Origin: Leishmania infantum JPCM5
Taxonomy: Eukaryota; Euglenozoa; Kinetoplastea; Trypanosomatida; Trypanosomatidae
DNA: 64,000 nt
Reading direction: 5' to 3'
Assembly: GCF_000002875.2 (NCBI RefSeq)
Contig: NC_009393.2
Coordinates: forward strand, 66,001 to 130,000
The notes beneath the pieces were generated by a model, which was given only the letters and a program-made list of their open reading frames with translations, ran no database searches and was not told the DNA's origin. The translations under genes and the position numbers were made by a program. Of this stretch, positions 37,399 to 46,864 are shown piece by piece (position 1 is the first letter of the stretch; each line of letters begins with the position of its first letter).

Positions 37399-40300
37399 AT
37401 GAAGAAGATATTCCATATACCCACCGGCAACTCTGCCGAGGATGAGCAGAGCAGCAAACGCCACGCGAAGCGATACCGCGTTTACTTCACGATTCTAGCC
37501 GTCTGGGTCTCTCTGTTGCTTATCCTGGTCACCATTCTCACGCCAATCCTTGTCCTGCAACGCCAGGATAACGAACTCGAGCGCATGCACCGGGAAGAGG
37601 AGAAGCAGGAGGCGATGGCCTACGCCACGACTTTTCGTGACGCCATCCTTGGAGCCATCTCGGCCGTGTACGGGGTGGAGGGGTACATCATGGGGTTGAT
37701 GAAGTCGCTGCCGAATCTCAACGAGACCCCTGCCCAGCGCGTGGCTGGCCAGTATTTTCCAAAGTTCTATGGCTATGCCGAGCTGGTGTCCTCCTCGTCG
37801 CCCCACATCAGTCTCTTCGCGACCGCGCCCGGCGGCGTTGTACTGCAGGTTTACCCATCTGAGGATGAGAAGTTCATGGAAAACTGGGACCTGCTCAACA
37901 GCTCTTGCGAGAACCACACGGACCCGGCTGCAGCGTATCGGGAGGACCCCTTCACCACCATTAAGAACGGCTTACTCGCCCTGACGGGGCCGTATAAAAG
38001 CCCGGGCTTGCCGATACGAGGCTGGGACAGCAGCTCAGGCGAGGCACATAACATGTGGTGGGTCGACCTCCGCCAGCCGATCTACAACGCGACCTCGACG
38101 GCATTGATTACAAACTCGACGTTTTGGGGCTTCGCGATCGTCTTCTTCAGTGTGGATGGGCTCATTCGAAAGAAAGGCTTGCCGGAGAAAATGAACAGCT
38201 TGGAAATGGCGTACATCATCTACACGGCGAGCATCAACGGCTCAGATGGCTGCACGGTGATCCTCGCATCATCGATGTTCAAGGGCGAGACAGACTGCAG
38301 TAAGCCGTTTATGAAGAAATTCCTCGACGATGCGACGACCCGCGACGTCCTCAAGGAGAAGCTCTCATGGAAGATCGCCTTGAAGAGCATGAAGCGTGTG
38401 AACCGCTTTACGCCCCGCGTGCGCAACGCGATCGTCATCACGTCCGTCATCGGTGTTTCTCTGTTGTTTGCCCTGTTCATGTACGTCATTGTGCGATGCA
38501 CGCGGGTTTACGACGGCGCGAAGCACGCGCCCAAGATGGCACCCTTCGCCATGCTCACCATCGGCCCCTGCCGCGGCGAGGAGCTCTGGGATCTTGCGTC
38601 GGATCAGATGGTAGAGGTGACGGAGCGTCTTGGCCATGTCTTGGCTCGGCAGATGGTACGCTATCACGCCTACCAGATCCAGCAGGTGCACCCGCTCACC
38701 ACATCGTACGTCACGCGCAGCGTCGCCGCTGCTGTGCAGATGGCCTTCAGCACCATCGAGGAGCTCTACAGCTTCCCAATCGACGAACCGCTGCGCCGCC
38801 TGCTCGGCGACGAAGGCAGTCTTCTGCTGTGCTACGCCGTGCACTGGTGCACCGACGCCGCCGTGCGCATGGAAGCGATCGGTGGTGGCCTCCGCTACGA
38901 GGGTCCCGACGTCGTGTACGGGGGCCGCATGTGGGTGTTTGCTGGTCCGAACGTGGTCACTGTGTCGCAGGCGGCGCTGCCGAGCACGACGTGCATGCCA
39001 CATGTAAAGAGCAAGCTGTTCGATTCGGTGTTCCTGCGCGGTGTCACGACGCGCCAGGACCTCTACGTCGTCACGGATACTTCGAACCATTCTCTGAAGG
39101 AGGCGGAGGCCTTCGCGGCGGATCAGTTGCGTCGTTCACGTCAAGCGCAGCTGCGGTACGTTGCTGACAAGGAGGCGGATCTGGGCAGCACCGGCTACAC
39201 GCGGTGCGACCGGCTGCTCACCTCCTACCCGCGGACGGGGTACGATAGCAGTGACTTGGACAGCAGCTTCTTCGCGCGCGAGGCCTCCGCGTATAGCGAG
39301 GGCGCCACCTCTGGCAGTGGCAATGACAGCAACCCCATCTCCGTCGTGAACAGCAGCGGTGGGGGCCAGGTGGCTTCTGGCGCTGCAAGAAGGGGCGCTC
39401 GCAAGGATGGTGTGGCGGGGGTGAGCGGCGTGCCCACCGCCATCGTCGTGCCAGCCTCCACGCCTGACAACGCACTGGTCGTCGCAGGCGCGGACGTGTC
39501 GGAATCGGCGTCGACGCTGTCGCGCGCGGTGCCGCAGCGGCGCATGGGTTGCCGTCCGCCTCGGGATCTCGCAGCAGCCAATGTCGTTTCGGGGTCGTCG
39601 AGATCGTCCTCGAGCGCGGCGAGCGTGGGGTCTGAAAAAGAGGAAACGTCGCCGGGGGAGCCGCCGACGCCACTCCTGCAGCCCGTTTCACCGGAGGTAT
39701 CGGTCACCGCAGCGACCGGCACTGTCCGGCCACGGCGCGGGCAGGACAACGCCCACACCGCACCAGGCGCGACCGCGAGTGGGAGCAACAGCATCGGCTT
39801 CAGGGACAGCTGCAGCGGCATCCCTGCAACAAGCAGTGTGCGCCACCACGACCTGCTCCTTACCAATCCACTTGTTGTCGTCCCGCCGGCGGTCACGGTG
39901 GATGCAACAGCGCACGGACTGTGCGGCGGCGGCGGCTCGGCTTCCACCACACCCATCTCCGGCGAGTCGACTGGCGGGCGACACAGCAACTTTCCGACCT
40001 GCGGCGACAACCCACTCGCACACGGCACGACCGCCGCCGCCGCCGCGAAGGTTGACGCACTCTCTGGAGGCATCACTGGTCTGGCTTCGAATGGCGGCCG
40101 AGGCGCCGTCGGCGGCACACCGGCGGCCTGTAGGCCAGGCAACAGCGAAGGTAACGCTGCGCTGCAGGGTAGCGGGCCGGCGCTGGACAATTTCAGCGAC
40201 CTGCTACTGCGCCCTGCAATCTCAACCCAGTCAGACCTGCTGCTACGCGCGGTGTTCGATCGGCAGGCTGTCGCGCTCGACCTGAGCTACGACTCTGTGC

Positions 40301-40596
40301 GGGTGCTGGTCTACTACTTCTACTCCAGCTACAAAATCCTGTTCCGCCCGCTGGCCGCGCCGGAGCTGCACAACATCTACCGTCGGCTGATGACAGCCTT
40401 TGGTGTGCCGCAGCAGGGCATCCTCGAGCACCTGGCCGCGCGCTGCGCCACTCGCTTCCTTCAACGGCATGAGGAGACGCAGACTCTCTTGTGGGATCAG
40501 CAGCACCGATTGCAGATGCACATCCGGTCTGCTGGTGCGACCGCAGCCACAGCAACGTCCGTCTCTGACGACGGCGTGACAAGCACCTCCGGCTAA
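37399..40596 (+). CDS. Receptor-type pseudo-cyclase C
   Basis: 1065 aa, the longest and most diverged member. TM1 28-53; ectodomain to about 340 with several NxS/T sequons and a CHASE-like STFWGFAIVFFSVDGLI block; TM2 about 344-367. The cyclase-homology domain keeps APKMAPFAMLTIGPCRGEELWD but differs from A and B at many later residues; the metal-site aspartates are again missing. A Ser/Gly/Ala-rich linker of nearly 400 residues precedes the C-terminal module (SVRVLVYYFYSSYKILFRPL, GVPQQGILEHLAARC). The start at 37399 gives a short basic cytosolic N-terminus like gene B; the frame is open upstream to 37261, without an ATG. Short DNA patches identical to A and B suggest occasional conversion. 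Confidence 0.76.
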   Translation: MKKIFHIPTGNSAEDEQSSKRHAKRYRVYFTILAVWVSLLLILVTILTPILVLQRQDNELERMHREEEKQEAMAYATTFRDAILGAISAVYGVEGYIMGLMKSLPNLNETPAQRVAGQYFPKFYGYAELVSSSSPHISLFATAPGGVVLQVYPSEDEKFMENWDLLNSSCENHTDPAAAYREDPFTTIKNGLLALTGPYKSPGLPIRGWDSSSGEAHNMWWVDLRQPIYNATSTALITNSTFWGFAIVFFSVDGLIRKKGLPEKMNSLEMAYIIYTASINGSDGCTVILASSMFKGETDCSKPFMKKFLDDATTRDVLKEKLSWKIALKSMKRVNRFTPRVRNAIVITSVIGVSLLFALFMYVIVRCTRVYDGAKHAPKMAPFAMLTIGPCRGEELWDLASDQMVEVTERLGHVLARQMVRYHAYQIQQVHPLTTSYVTRSVAAAVQMAFSTIEELYSFPIDEPLRRLLGDEGSLLLCYAVHWCTDAAVRMEAIGGGLRYEGPDVVYGGRMWVFAGPNVVTVSQAALPSTTCMPHVKSKLFDSVFLRGVTTRQDLYVVTDTSNHSLKEAEAFAADQLRRSRQAQLRYVADKEADLGSTGYTRCDRLLTSYPRTGYDSSDLDSSFFAREASAYSEGATSGSGNDSNPISVVNSSGGGQVASGAARRGARKDGVAGVSGVPTAIVVPASTPDNALVVAGADVSESASTLSRAVPQRRMGCRPPRDLAAANVVSGSSRSSSSAASVGSEKEETSPGEPPTPLLQPVSPEVSVTAATGTVRPRRGQDNAHTAPGATASGSNSIGFRDSCSGIPATSSVRHHDLLLTNPLVVVPPAVTVDATAHGLCGGGGSASTTPISGESTGGRHSNFPTCGDNPLAHGTTAAAAAKVDALSGGITGLASNGGRGAVGGTPAACRPGNSEGNAALQGSGPALDNFSDLLLRPAISTQSDLLLRAVFDRQAVALDLSYDSVRVLVYYFYSSYKILFRPLAAPELHNIYRRLMTAFGVPQQGILEHLAARCATRFLQRHEETQTLLWDQQHRLQMHIRSAGATAATATSVSDDGVTSTSG

Positions 40597-41886
40597 ACGG
40601 CAACTAGGAATACGAAAGACAACAAGCCGGCGCGCACGGGTGGACAGGAAGAGGGGCAAAGAACCAGCGGCGGGGTGTGATTCGTCGCAGCTGTGGTTGA
40701 TGCGTCGTCTCCGTCGCTCGCCTCGCTCCGCCCCCACCCCACCTAACACGCACACCCACACACCCTCACACCGCCCTCGCTCACCTCCTCCTCCCCCCAC
40801 CTCCCTTCATCATCCCTCATCATTTTATGTCCGCTATGTGCGTGTGTCTGCTGCTGCTCGCTTTCCTTCCCCCCTCCCTCCCTCTCCTCCCCTCCCCGAT
40901 CTCTCTACCCCCGCTTCTTCATCTTCCTCATCCGACTCTTTCTTTGTTGCACAAGTGTATAGCCGGCCCCACTCCCCCTCCTCGTTGCCGTTCGCGACGC
41001 CGGCTGCGGCTGCTGTCGCTCGTGTTTCAACCCGGCGGAGGCGATCATGCGATGACTGTTGTCAGTATTTTCCGTGTATATGTATGTGTGCGAGTGTGCG
41101 AGTGTGTGTGTGTTTATCGGCGGGGCATGTAGCGGCGTAGGCGAGTCTGTGTGCGTCTCGACTTCGTGTTCGGCCCCCTCGCCTCCCCCCCCTCCCCATC
41201 TTGCTGCGTTTGCGTGCGTCTGTGTGGGCGAGTCAGTGGGGCATGCCGAAGGGCGCTCGCCCCCCCCGCCCCCTCTCTCTGTGCACTTTATTCGCAGAGC
41301 GCCCTTCGGCAGCGTTTCCACCGAAGACGGATGCAGAGCCCCTTCCCGAGTCGCCTCTCTCTCTCACGCACGCACACACACACACACACACTCGCAGCCC
41401 CTCATCGCATGCGGAGAAGGACAGCAGCAGAGAATCCTATCCTGCCACCGCCCCCTCACCGCCGCCTCCGCGCCCGCCTGTCTCTCCGTCTCTGTCCCTT
41501 TCTCCGTGAATAGTGCTGCTCTACACCGCTCCTCGCCGATTTGGTCTCGTAGAGAGAGGGGGATAGGAGGGGGCAAGTGAAGATGCGCACATGCGCTGTG
41601 CCGAGTGCCGGCTCTGCGCATCCGCGTGCTGGGTGTTGGGCGTTCACCCCTGGTCTTGTGAAGGTGATCATGTGGTGCAGCAGCGAACCCACAAAGGCAT
41701 CTGCAGCTGTGCTGTAACTCGCCTGCTCATGATCTACTGACGCTCTCTCCTCATCTTTCTACATCACGCCCCCACCTCACCACCACCACCACCAGCCTTT
41801 CCCTCCTCTTTCTTTCTTTTCAGGATTCTTAAGTGTTGAGGGCCGACGTGCCAGCGAAGGACAGTAGTGAAACCCATTGCATCAGC
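40597..41886. other. Spacer
   Basis: 1.3 kb of strongly C/T-rich DNA with CA/TG runs, including a (CA)n run near 41369-41391 and a run of T/C at 41800-41821 ending CAGG at 41820-41823, a good splice-acceptor candidate for the next gene. No gene supported. Confidence 0.65.
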
Positions 41887-42642
41887 ATGGTGCGCGTTGG
41901 CGCGAAGCGCGAGCGTCCTTGTATTCTCGTGCTCCATGTCGCCTTGCGGGCCGCGCAGCAGCCCGCAAGGGAAGGGCCGCAGCGCGGGCGTGAGGGGGGG
42001 ACTAGCCTCTCGACCTCTCCGCGAGAGCGGTTCATCTGGAAGACTTCGGCCACCGCGGAGGTATACGCGAAGGCGGTGTTGCGCAGCATACGTGCGTACT
42101 GGCAACTGCTTGGTGGGGTGCGCTACGCCGGCTCCGATGCCTTGACTCTGATCAGTGCCGTGTGGCAGGACATCGACGATGCCGCGCTTGGGGCAACGGC
42201 GGCAGCCCAAGCGGGAGGGATCGTTGAGGGTGATTCACCGTCGGCCTCCCCTCTGGCAAGTACCATTACAACCGGGGTCAAGCGATCAAAACAGCAGCAG
42301 CAGCGGCGACGGCAGCGCATGAGGGCGACCCGGCGGCGCAGCGGCGTGCTGCGGTGCGCCGTGCATCTCTCTCGCTCCGTCTACGGGGACGCTGGCGCGG
42401 CACACGTGCTGCGAGCCTCGTGTGCGTGTGTTACAGAGGCTACGGTGGAGGTGCCGGTGTCGCAACTGGTCGCTGATGACGGTTCCGCGACGGTGGCAGC
42501 TGACGCTTCCAATGACGACAGGCGAAAGAGGCGTCGCAGACGCACAGAGGAGGATGTTGAGGATGTGATGCCGCAGACTTGCCACGCCGCCGTGCATGTC
42601 ACGCGTGTGGAGAACGTGTTGCCGTCGCGCCAGCGACGCTGA
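41887..42642 (+). CDS. Basic protein, weak POP5-like features
   Basis: 251-aa, Arg-rich, probably nuclear. It begins MVRV and has a beta-like ILVLHVALR segment. A helical part is VYAKAVLRSIRAYWQLLGGVRY (about 62-83). A charged insert includes KRSKQQQQRRRQRMR. A second block is GVLRCAVHLSRSVYGDAGAAHVL (about 155-177), followed by the NLS-like RRKRRRRR, and the end is HAAVHVTRVENVLPSR. The order MVR start, VLRC with aromatic helix, and terminal HVTR resembles POP5-type RNase P/MRP proteins, but identity is low and trypanosomatids use protein-only RNase P, so the call is tentative. The frame is open to 41833; 41887 is the first ATG. Confidence 0.5.
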   Translation: MVRVGAKRERPCILVLHVALRAAQQPAREGPQRGREGGTSLSTSPRERFIWKTSATAEVYAKAVLRSIRAYWQLLGGVRYAGSDALTLISAVWQDIDDAALGATAAAQAGGIVEGDSPSASPLASTITTGVKRSKQQQQRRRQRMRATRRRSGVLRCAVHLSRSVYGDAGAAHVLRASCACVTEATVEVPVSQLVADDGSATVAADASNDDRRKRRRRRTEEDVEDVMPQTCHAAVHVTRVENVLPSRQRR

Positions 42643-43344
42643 GAAGGGGGTACGACCGCTAGTGCAGCCGCTACTCCAAATCCAGGCAAGCGCGGCGTGC
42701 CTTTGTTAGCATTATAAGACACACCCACGTGCGCGTGCAAGAGCGAAGCGCACGCGAAAGCGGGGTGAAGGGGGGAGGACGAACAGGCGAGGTGCGAACC
42801 GACACGGCGACGAGAGGCCGCTCCTCGCACCCTCCCTCCCTCTCCCTGGGTCCTCCCCCCCCCTTGATTCTCCTTTACCTTTGGTCTGTACATGCGTGTG
42901 TGTGGACACTCTCGCCCCCTCCTCTTCTCCTCCTCTTCCTCCGCCCGCCATTCACGCCAACGTACACACGCGCAACTGGCATACAACATGGTGCGGGTCC
43001 GTTATCGGTTGTGTATGATGTGGAGAATTTCTGTCACTGAGAGCGTTGCGGTACGCATCGAGGCAGCAGTCGTTTTGTGCCCTACGCGTAGACCCCCCCC
43101 CAAACACACACACACACGAAACCCCTGCACGCGGGGGGAGGGCGGAGTACACGTAACCACACAAGTTGCACTTCGTAGCACTATACATAAATATATATCT
43201 GTGCCTTGTTCGCCTGCTGCCCTCCGAGCACACCACCCTTTCACCCTTCCCCCTCCTCCTCCCTGAGTTCGAAGAGTGAGAGGAGACGGAGGGGCTCCAC
43301 ATTAGCCGCTGGCAACAAGTCTCTCCGTTTGTACGTCTGTGCGT

Positions 43345-43379
<35 letters not shown>

Positions 43380-43440
43380 GCAGGCTTTGTGCAGGGGAGG
43401 GGGTTCAGCTGCACCGTAGGGGTGTGGTCGTCCGCCACTC
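42643..43440. other. Spacer
   Basis: About 800 bp with C/T-rich tracts (42830-42960), CA runs near 43100-43117, ATAAATATATATCT at 43187-43200 and a GT microsatellite at 43355-43379. No gene supported. Confidence 0.6.
43355..43379 (+). repeat. (GT)12 microsatellite
   Basis: GT run about 60 bp before the RING protein start; preceded by GTGCGT repeats. Likely length-polymorphic. Confidence 0.92.
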
Positions 43441-46068
43441 ATGAAATCCTTGGCCAGGGAGTTCAGGGAGCTCGAGGCGACGAGCCAACTCCCGCCGTCT
43501 ACACCGCAGCAGTGCCTCACACCGTCCACTGTACTCTTACCTGCTGCTGTCGGTACGGTGCCGCCGCAGCTGAGCCCGTTCGTCGCCAGCACCGCAGCGG
43601 CGTTGTCTCCGCAAGCGTCTATACAGATGCGCATGGCGCCGCTTCTGGGTCTCAGCTCTTTCCCTAGATCGCCGCTGCACAACGGCAGCACGACATTGCA
43701 GACGACTAACGATGGCTGCCCGGACGCCCGCGCGGACCGCGTTGGCAGTAGAAGCTGTTCGGTCATCAATTTGTTCGACTGGCCCTCACCTCCGACTCCG
43801 TCCGTCGCGCTGCGCATCGGTGGCGGCAGTCGTGACAGCGACCCGTCAGGTACCACACACGCTCACGCCGCACCCGCCTCCCGCAGCGCCGACGAAGACT
43901 CAGCGCTTGGCCCTCTCACCTCCTCCTCCTCCACCGCAACGACGCGCCTGTCGCAGGGCACGCCGGAGAACTCGTTCATGATGAACACCACCTCGGCGCA
44001 CCAGTCCAATGCCGAGGAAGCAACGTCGGCGACGGCCACAGCCAACAGAACGGGTAGCGGTAGTTGGCGCAGAAGCCGCTCCGACGCCCGCTCGGACAGG
44101 GACCAACGCTGCTCGACGACCCCGCCCTACCCACAAGTACAAGCGCACCACCAACAGCCGCTCCCAGCGTGTGACGCATCGTTGGCGTGGGTATCGACGC
44201 TTGCGTGTGATCCCAGCGGCCTCAGCACACTGGGCGTCGGCGGCGCAGCGTCGCAACCGGGACCTGTGCACCACTACGCGCCGCCCTTCCCTTCCTTTGC
44301 AGAAGGCGTGTGTGCCCTCTACCCTCTTACGAGCGTCATGGAGCCCACAGCACCGGCACCAGCAGCAGCCCCATCGATCCCGTCAAGGGCAGCATCGCGC
44401 GAGCAAGTGAACAGTGGACCGCCTTCGATGGCCGCCAAGCACGAAACTCTTCATCAGGCGCCAGGGCAGCCGCAGACGCCTCTTTCCACCACCACCGTCA
44501 CTGCGTCGCCGATGTCGCCGACGACTGCGCCCGTGCAGCTGTCGCTGCAAGAAAAGCTGCTGATTTCAGCACCTCTGCCCCCGAGGAGCGGCCGTGGCAC
44601 GCCGTCATCGACGCCTCGCGTCGCACCATCACCACCGCAACGTCGCTGTAGCTCGGCAACGAACCCGTTCATCAGCACGGTCGGTGTGAAGCCCAACGCC
44701 GGCAAGAGCAGACGAGGAAGCTCCACCACCACTGCCGCGGCTGCAGCAGCAATGGCAGCCGCATTCACCTCAAGCCAGCTTGCGCCCTCGCCTGCAGCGC
44801 CGGCTACGGCCACACCGCCATCACCGCCGCCTTGCATGCGCCTCAGAAGCACCGGTAACGGAACCATTGCGTACAGCAATCCCAACAGCACGAGCGTGTG
44901 CAGTATTCTGAGCACCGTTGCCTTTGTCCCCATCGAGGTGCAGCCGGCCATCCCCTCCGCCTCTCCCTCTTTCCTTGCGACCAGCCCGTGCCAATCACCC
45001 GCCAACGCAGCCGTCAGCGCCAGTGACTCTGGGACTTTCATCTCCGGTGTGGCAGCCGCGTCGGCACCTCCGACGTTCGACCGAAGGCTCTCCGCCGCGA
45101 GCGCCGTACCCTACACGCCCTCCGTGCCGAAGATGGCCGCACTTGAGCAGCCAGGCCAAGCCTCTGCTGGCCCGCGAGCGTCGGCGACGCCACCGCTGCA
45201 GCGGAACCCCGCCTTCCCCACGGCGCAGCCAGTTCAGAACCCGGCGCACTGGTCGGTCCCATGCACACCGGCGGTGCCCATGAAAGTCTTCCTCGCAGCC
45301 CCGGAGATGGGCTGGCACTCCTTGACGGGCGGCGTGACGACCCCGCCGGCGAGTAGCGTCGGCGTCGCCATACCTGACCCGTGCAGCCAGAACTTCTTTG
45401 TTGGCTGCGGCGTTCGGGGCACGGGGGCGTCCATCTTGGATGGCTGCTCGTCGACTGCCTCCATCGCGGCGCCGCTGGCCACGTCGCCGGCGTCATCGGC
45501 AGCACTCGATTCGCAGCGCACAAGCGGCAGCCGTGGTGCTACGTGGACGTCGGCGGGACAGACGTACCGGAATGTGCTCGTCTATGGAGGTGGTGGCACC
45601 AGCGGTCATGGCAGTGGATGCGCCACGGCCGTCACAGCATCGGGGAACAGCCACAGCCTTGGTCTTCCCCTCTACTCCTCACAGCCGCAGCTTCTCTGCA
45701 CGCCGGTGCCGCTCGACGACACGGAGAGCGTATGTGCGATTTGTCTAGAGGGCCGCGTGTCGAAGACCAGAACGACGGAGACGAGAGAGACGACAGCGCT
45801 GCCATCGGCACCTCTGCAACTGCCGCATGCGGCGGAGGAGGGGGCAAGCCAGGAAAGGGACAGCGCCGCAGCAGTGATGAGCGATACGATGCCAGCCGAC
45901 GAAGGAGCCGAGCGTGGGGCCGTGCGCGGTGTCAAGCCCGGCTCCTGCCTCCTCTCGCTTCCTTGCGGTCACTGCTACCACCAAAACTGCGTGCAGCGGT
46001 GGCTGATGGAGTCGCAGAGCTGTCCCACCTGCCGCCGCGACCTCACGCGCGACGCCACCATCAACTGA
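43441..46068 (+). CDS. RING-H2 finger protein (putative E3 ubiquitin ligase)
   Basis: 875 aa. Residues 1-750 are Ser/Pro/Ala/Thr-rich and probably disordered, without TM. The C-terminus carries a RING-H2 zinc finger: C765-x2-C768, then C842-x-H844-x2-H847-x2-C850, then C861-x2-C864, followed by RRDL. Trp854 after the sixth ligand (CVQRWL) fits E2 binding. A Ser/Glu-rich loop of 73 residues separates the second and third ligands, well beyond the usual 9-39. Such proteins transfer ubiquitin from an E2 to substrates; the substrate is unknown. A large Ser/Pro-rich region suggests regulation by phosphorylation, which is inference. The ATG is at 43441, just after the GT microsatellite. Confidence 0.85.
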   Translation: MKSLAREFRELEATSQLPPSTPQQCLTPSTVLLPAAVGTVPPQLSPFVASTAAALSPQASIQMRMAPLLGLSSFPRSPLHNGSTTLQTTNDGCPDARADRVGSRSCSVINLFDWPSPPTPSVALRIGGGSRDSDPSGTTHAHAAPASRSADEDSALGPLTSSSSTATTRLSQGTPENSFMMNTTSAHQSNAEEATSATATANRTGSGSWRRSRSDARSDRDQRCSTTPPYPQVQAHHQQPLPACDASLAWVSTLACDPSGLSTLGVGGAASQPGPVHHYAPPFPSFAEGVCALYPLTSVMEPTAPAPAAAPSIPSRAASREQVNSGPPSMAAKHETLHQAPGQPQTPLSTTTVTASPMSPTTAPVQLSLQEKLLISAPLPPRSGRGTPSSTPRVAPSPPQRRCSSATNPFISTVGVKPNAGKSRRGSSTTTAAAAAAMAAAFTSSQLAPSPAAPATATPPSPPPCMRLRSTGNGTIAYSNPNSTSVCSILSTVAFVPIEVQPAIPSASPSFLATSPCQSPANAAVSASDSGTFISGVAAASAPPTFDRRLSAASAVPYTPSVPKMAALEQPGQASAGPRASATPPLQRNPAFPTAQPVQNPAHWSVPCTPAVPMKVFLAAPEMGWHSLTGGVTTPPASSVGVAIPDPCSQNFFVGCGVRGTGASILDGCSSTASIAAPLATSPASSAALDSQRTSGSRGATWTSAGQTYRNVLVYGGGGTSGHGSGCATAVTASGNSHSLGLPLYSSQPQLLCTPVPLDDTESVCAICLEGRVSKTRTTETRETTALPSAPLQLPHAAEEGASQERDSAAAVMSDTMPADEGAERGAVRGVKPGSCLLSLPCGHCYHQNCVQRWLMESQSCPTCRRDLTRDATIN

Positions 46069-46864
46069 TCAGAGAGAAGCGGAAGGAAACAGACGGATGC
46101 ACGGTACTCGTGAGGGCACGCTGATCCGCTGGGGCGTACGGAAACGATCACGGCGGCATGTCAAACGGAGGATGGATGCAGGGTCTCTCTCATCCTCCTC
46201 CATGCACCCCGCTCCTGCACTTCCAGAAAGCAGAGCACAGCCGTCGGCGTGTGTGTGTGTGTATTGTGTGTACTGTATGTGTTGGCGTGGGTGCCGTCTC
46301 CTGGTGGCAGGCTCGTAGGCGTCGCAGCACATGGGGGGAGGGGGCACACATCCTGGCACTGTTCTTTCTATGCTTTGTGGCTCGGTGATGTCGTCCAAGC
46401 GTGCACACACACATATATAAGCAAGCACAGGAGGTGGTCGCTTGCCATCCAGTCCTGCCGCCTGCGCTGTCTCCCGTTGCAACGGTCGTGCCTGGTCGTC
46501 ATCTCTCTGGTGTGTACCCTCGCCGTCTGCACGCACAGAGAGGTATGCTTCTCCCTCCTCCTCTCGATACACACGCATGCACGCATACGCATACGGCCAC
46601 GACAGCTCATGGATACCCCCTACCGACTCCTCCTCTCTCCTCTCTATGCGCGCAGGCGGCTTCGCCTTCATCCCTTCGAGGTAGATTGTGAGGAGCCCAC
46701 TTTTCTGGCTGAAATACAGCGCTCGCATTCGACTCTGTGTTGGTGGTGGTGGGAGGGGCGCGCTATTCTTGACCCTCTGCATCTCCCTCCCCTTCCCATC
46801 GTCCACGCAAGCCTTCACCCCCCCCGCCTCTGCCGCGCAGGCGGTACCGCATTGAACGAAGCAC
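46069..46864. other. Spacer
   Basis: About 800 bp. No + strand gene supported. A 409-codon minus-strand ORF overlaps it and the next gene's start; composition suggests a shadow ORF. G-rich patch near 46332-46346. Confidence 0.6.

Noticed and set aside
39225..40190. 321-codon minus-strand ORF
   Set aside because: Antisense of the low-complexity linker of pseudo-cyclase C.
46311..46360. Possible third SIDER-like fragment (GGGGGCACACATCC near a G-rich patch)
   Set aside because: Only one short motif resembles the two elements, and the other landmarks are missing.
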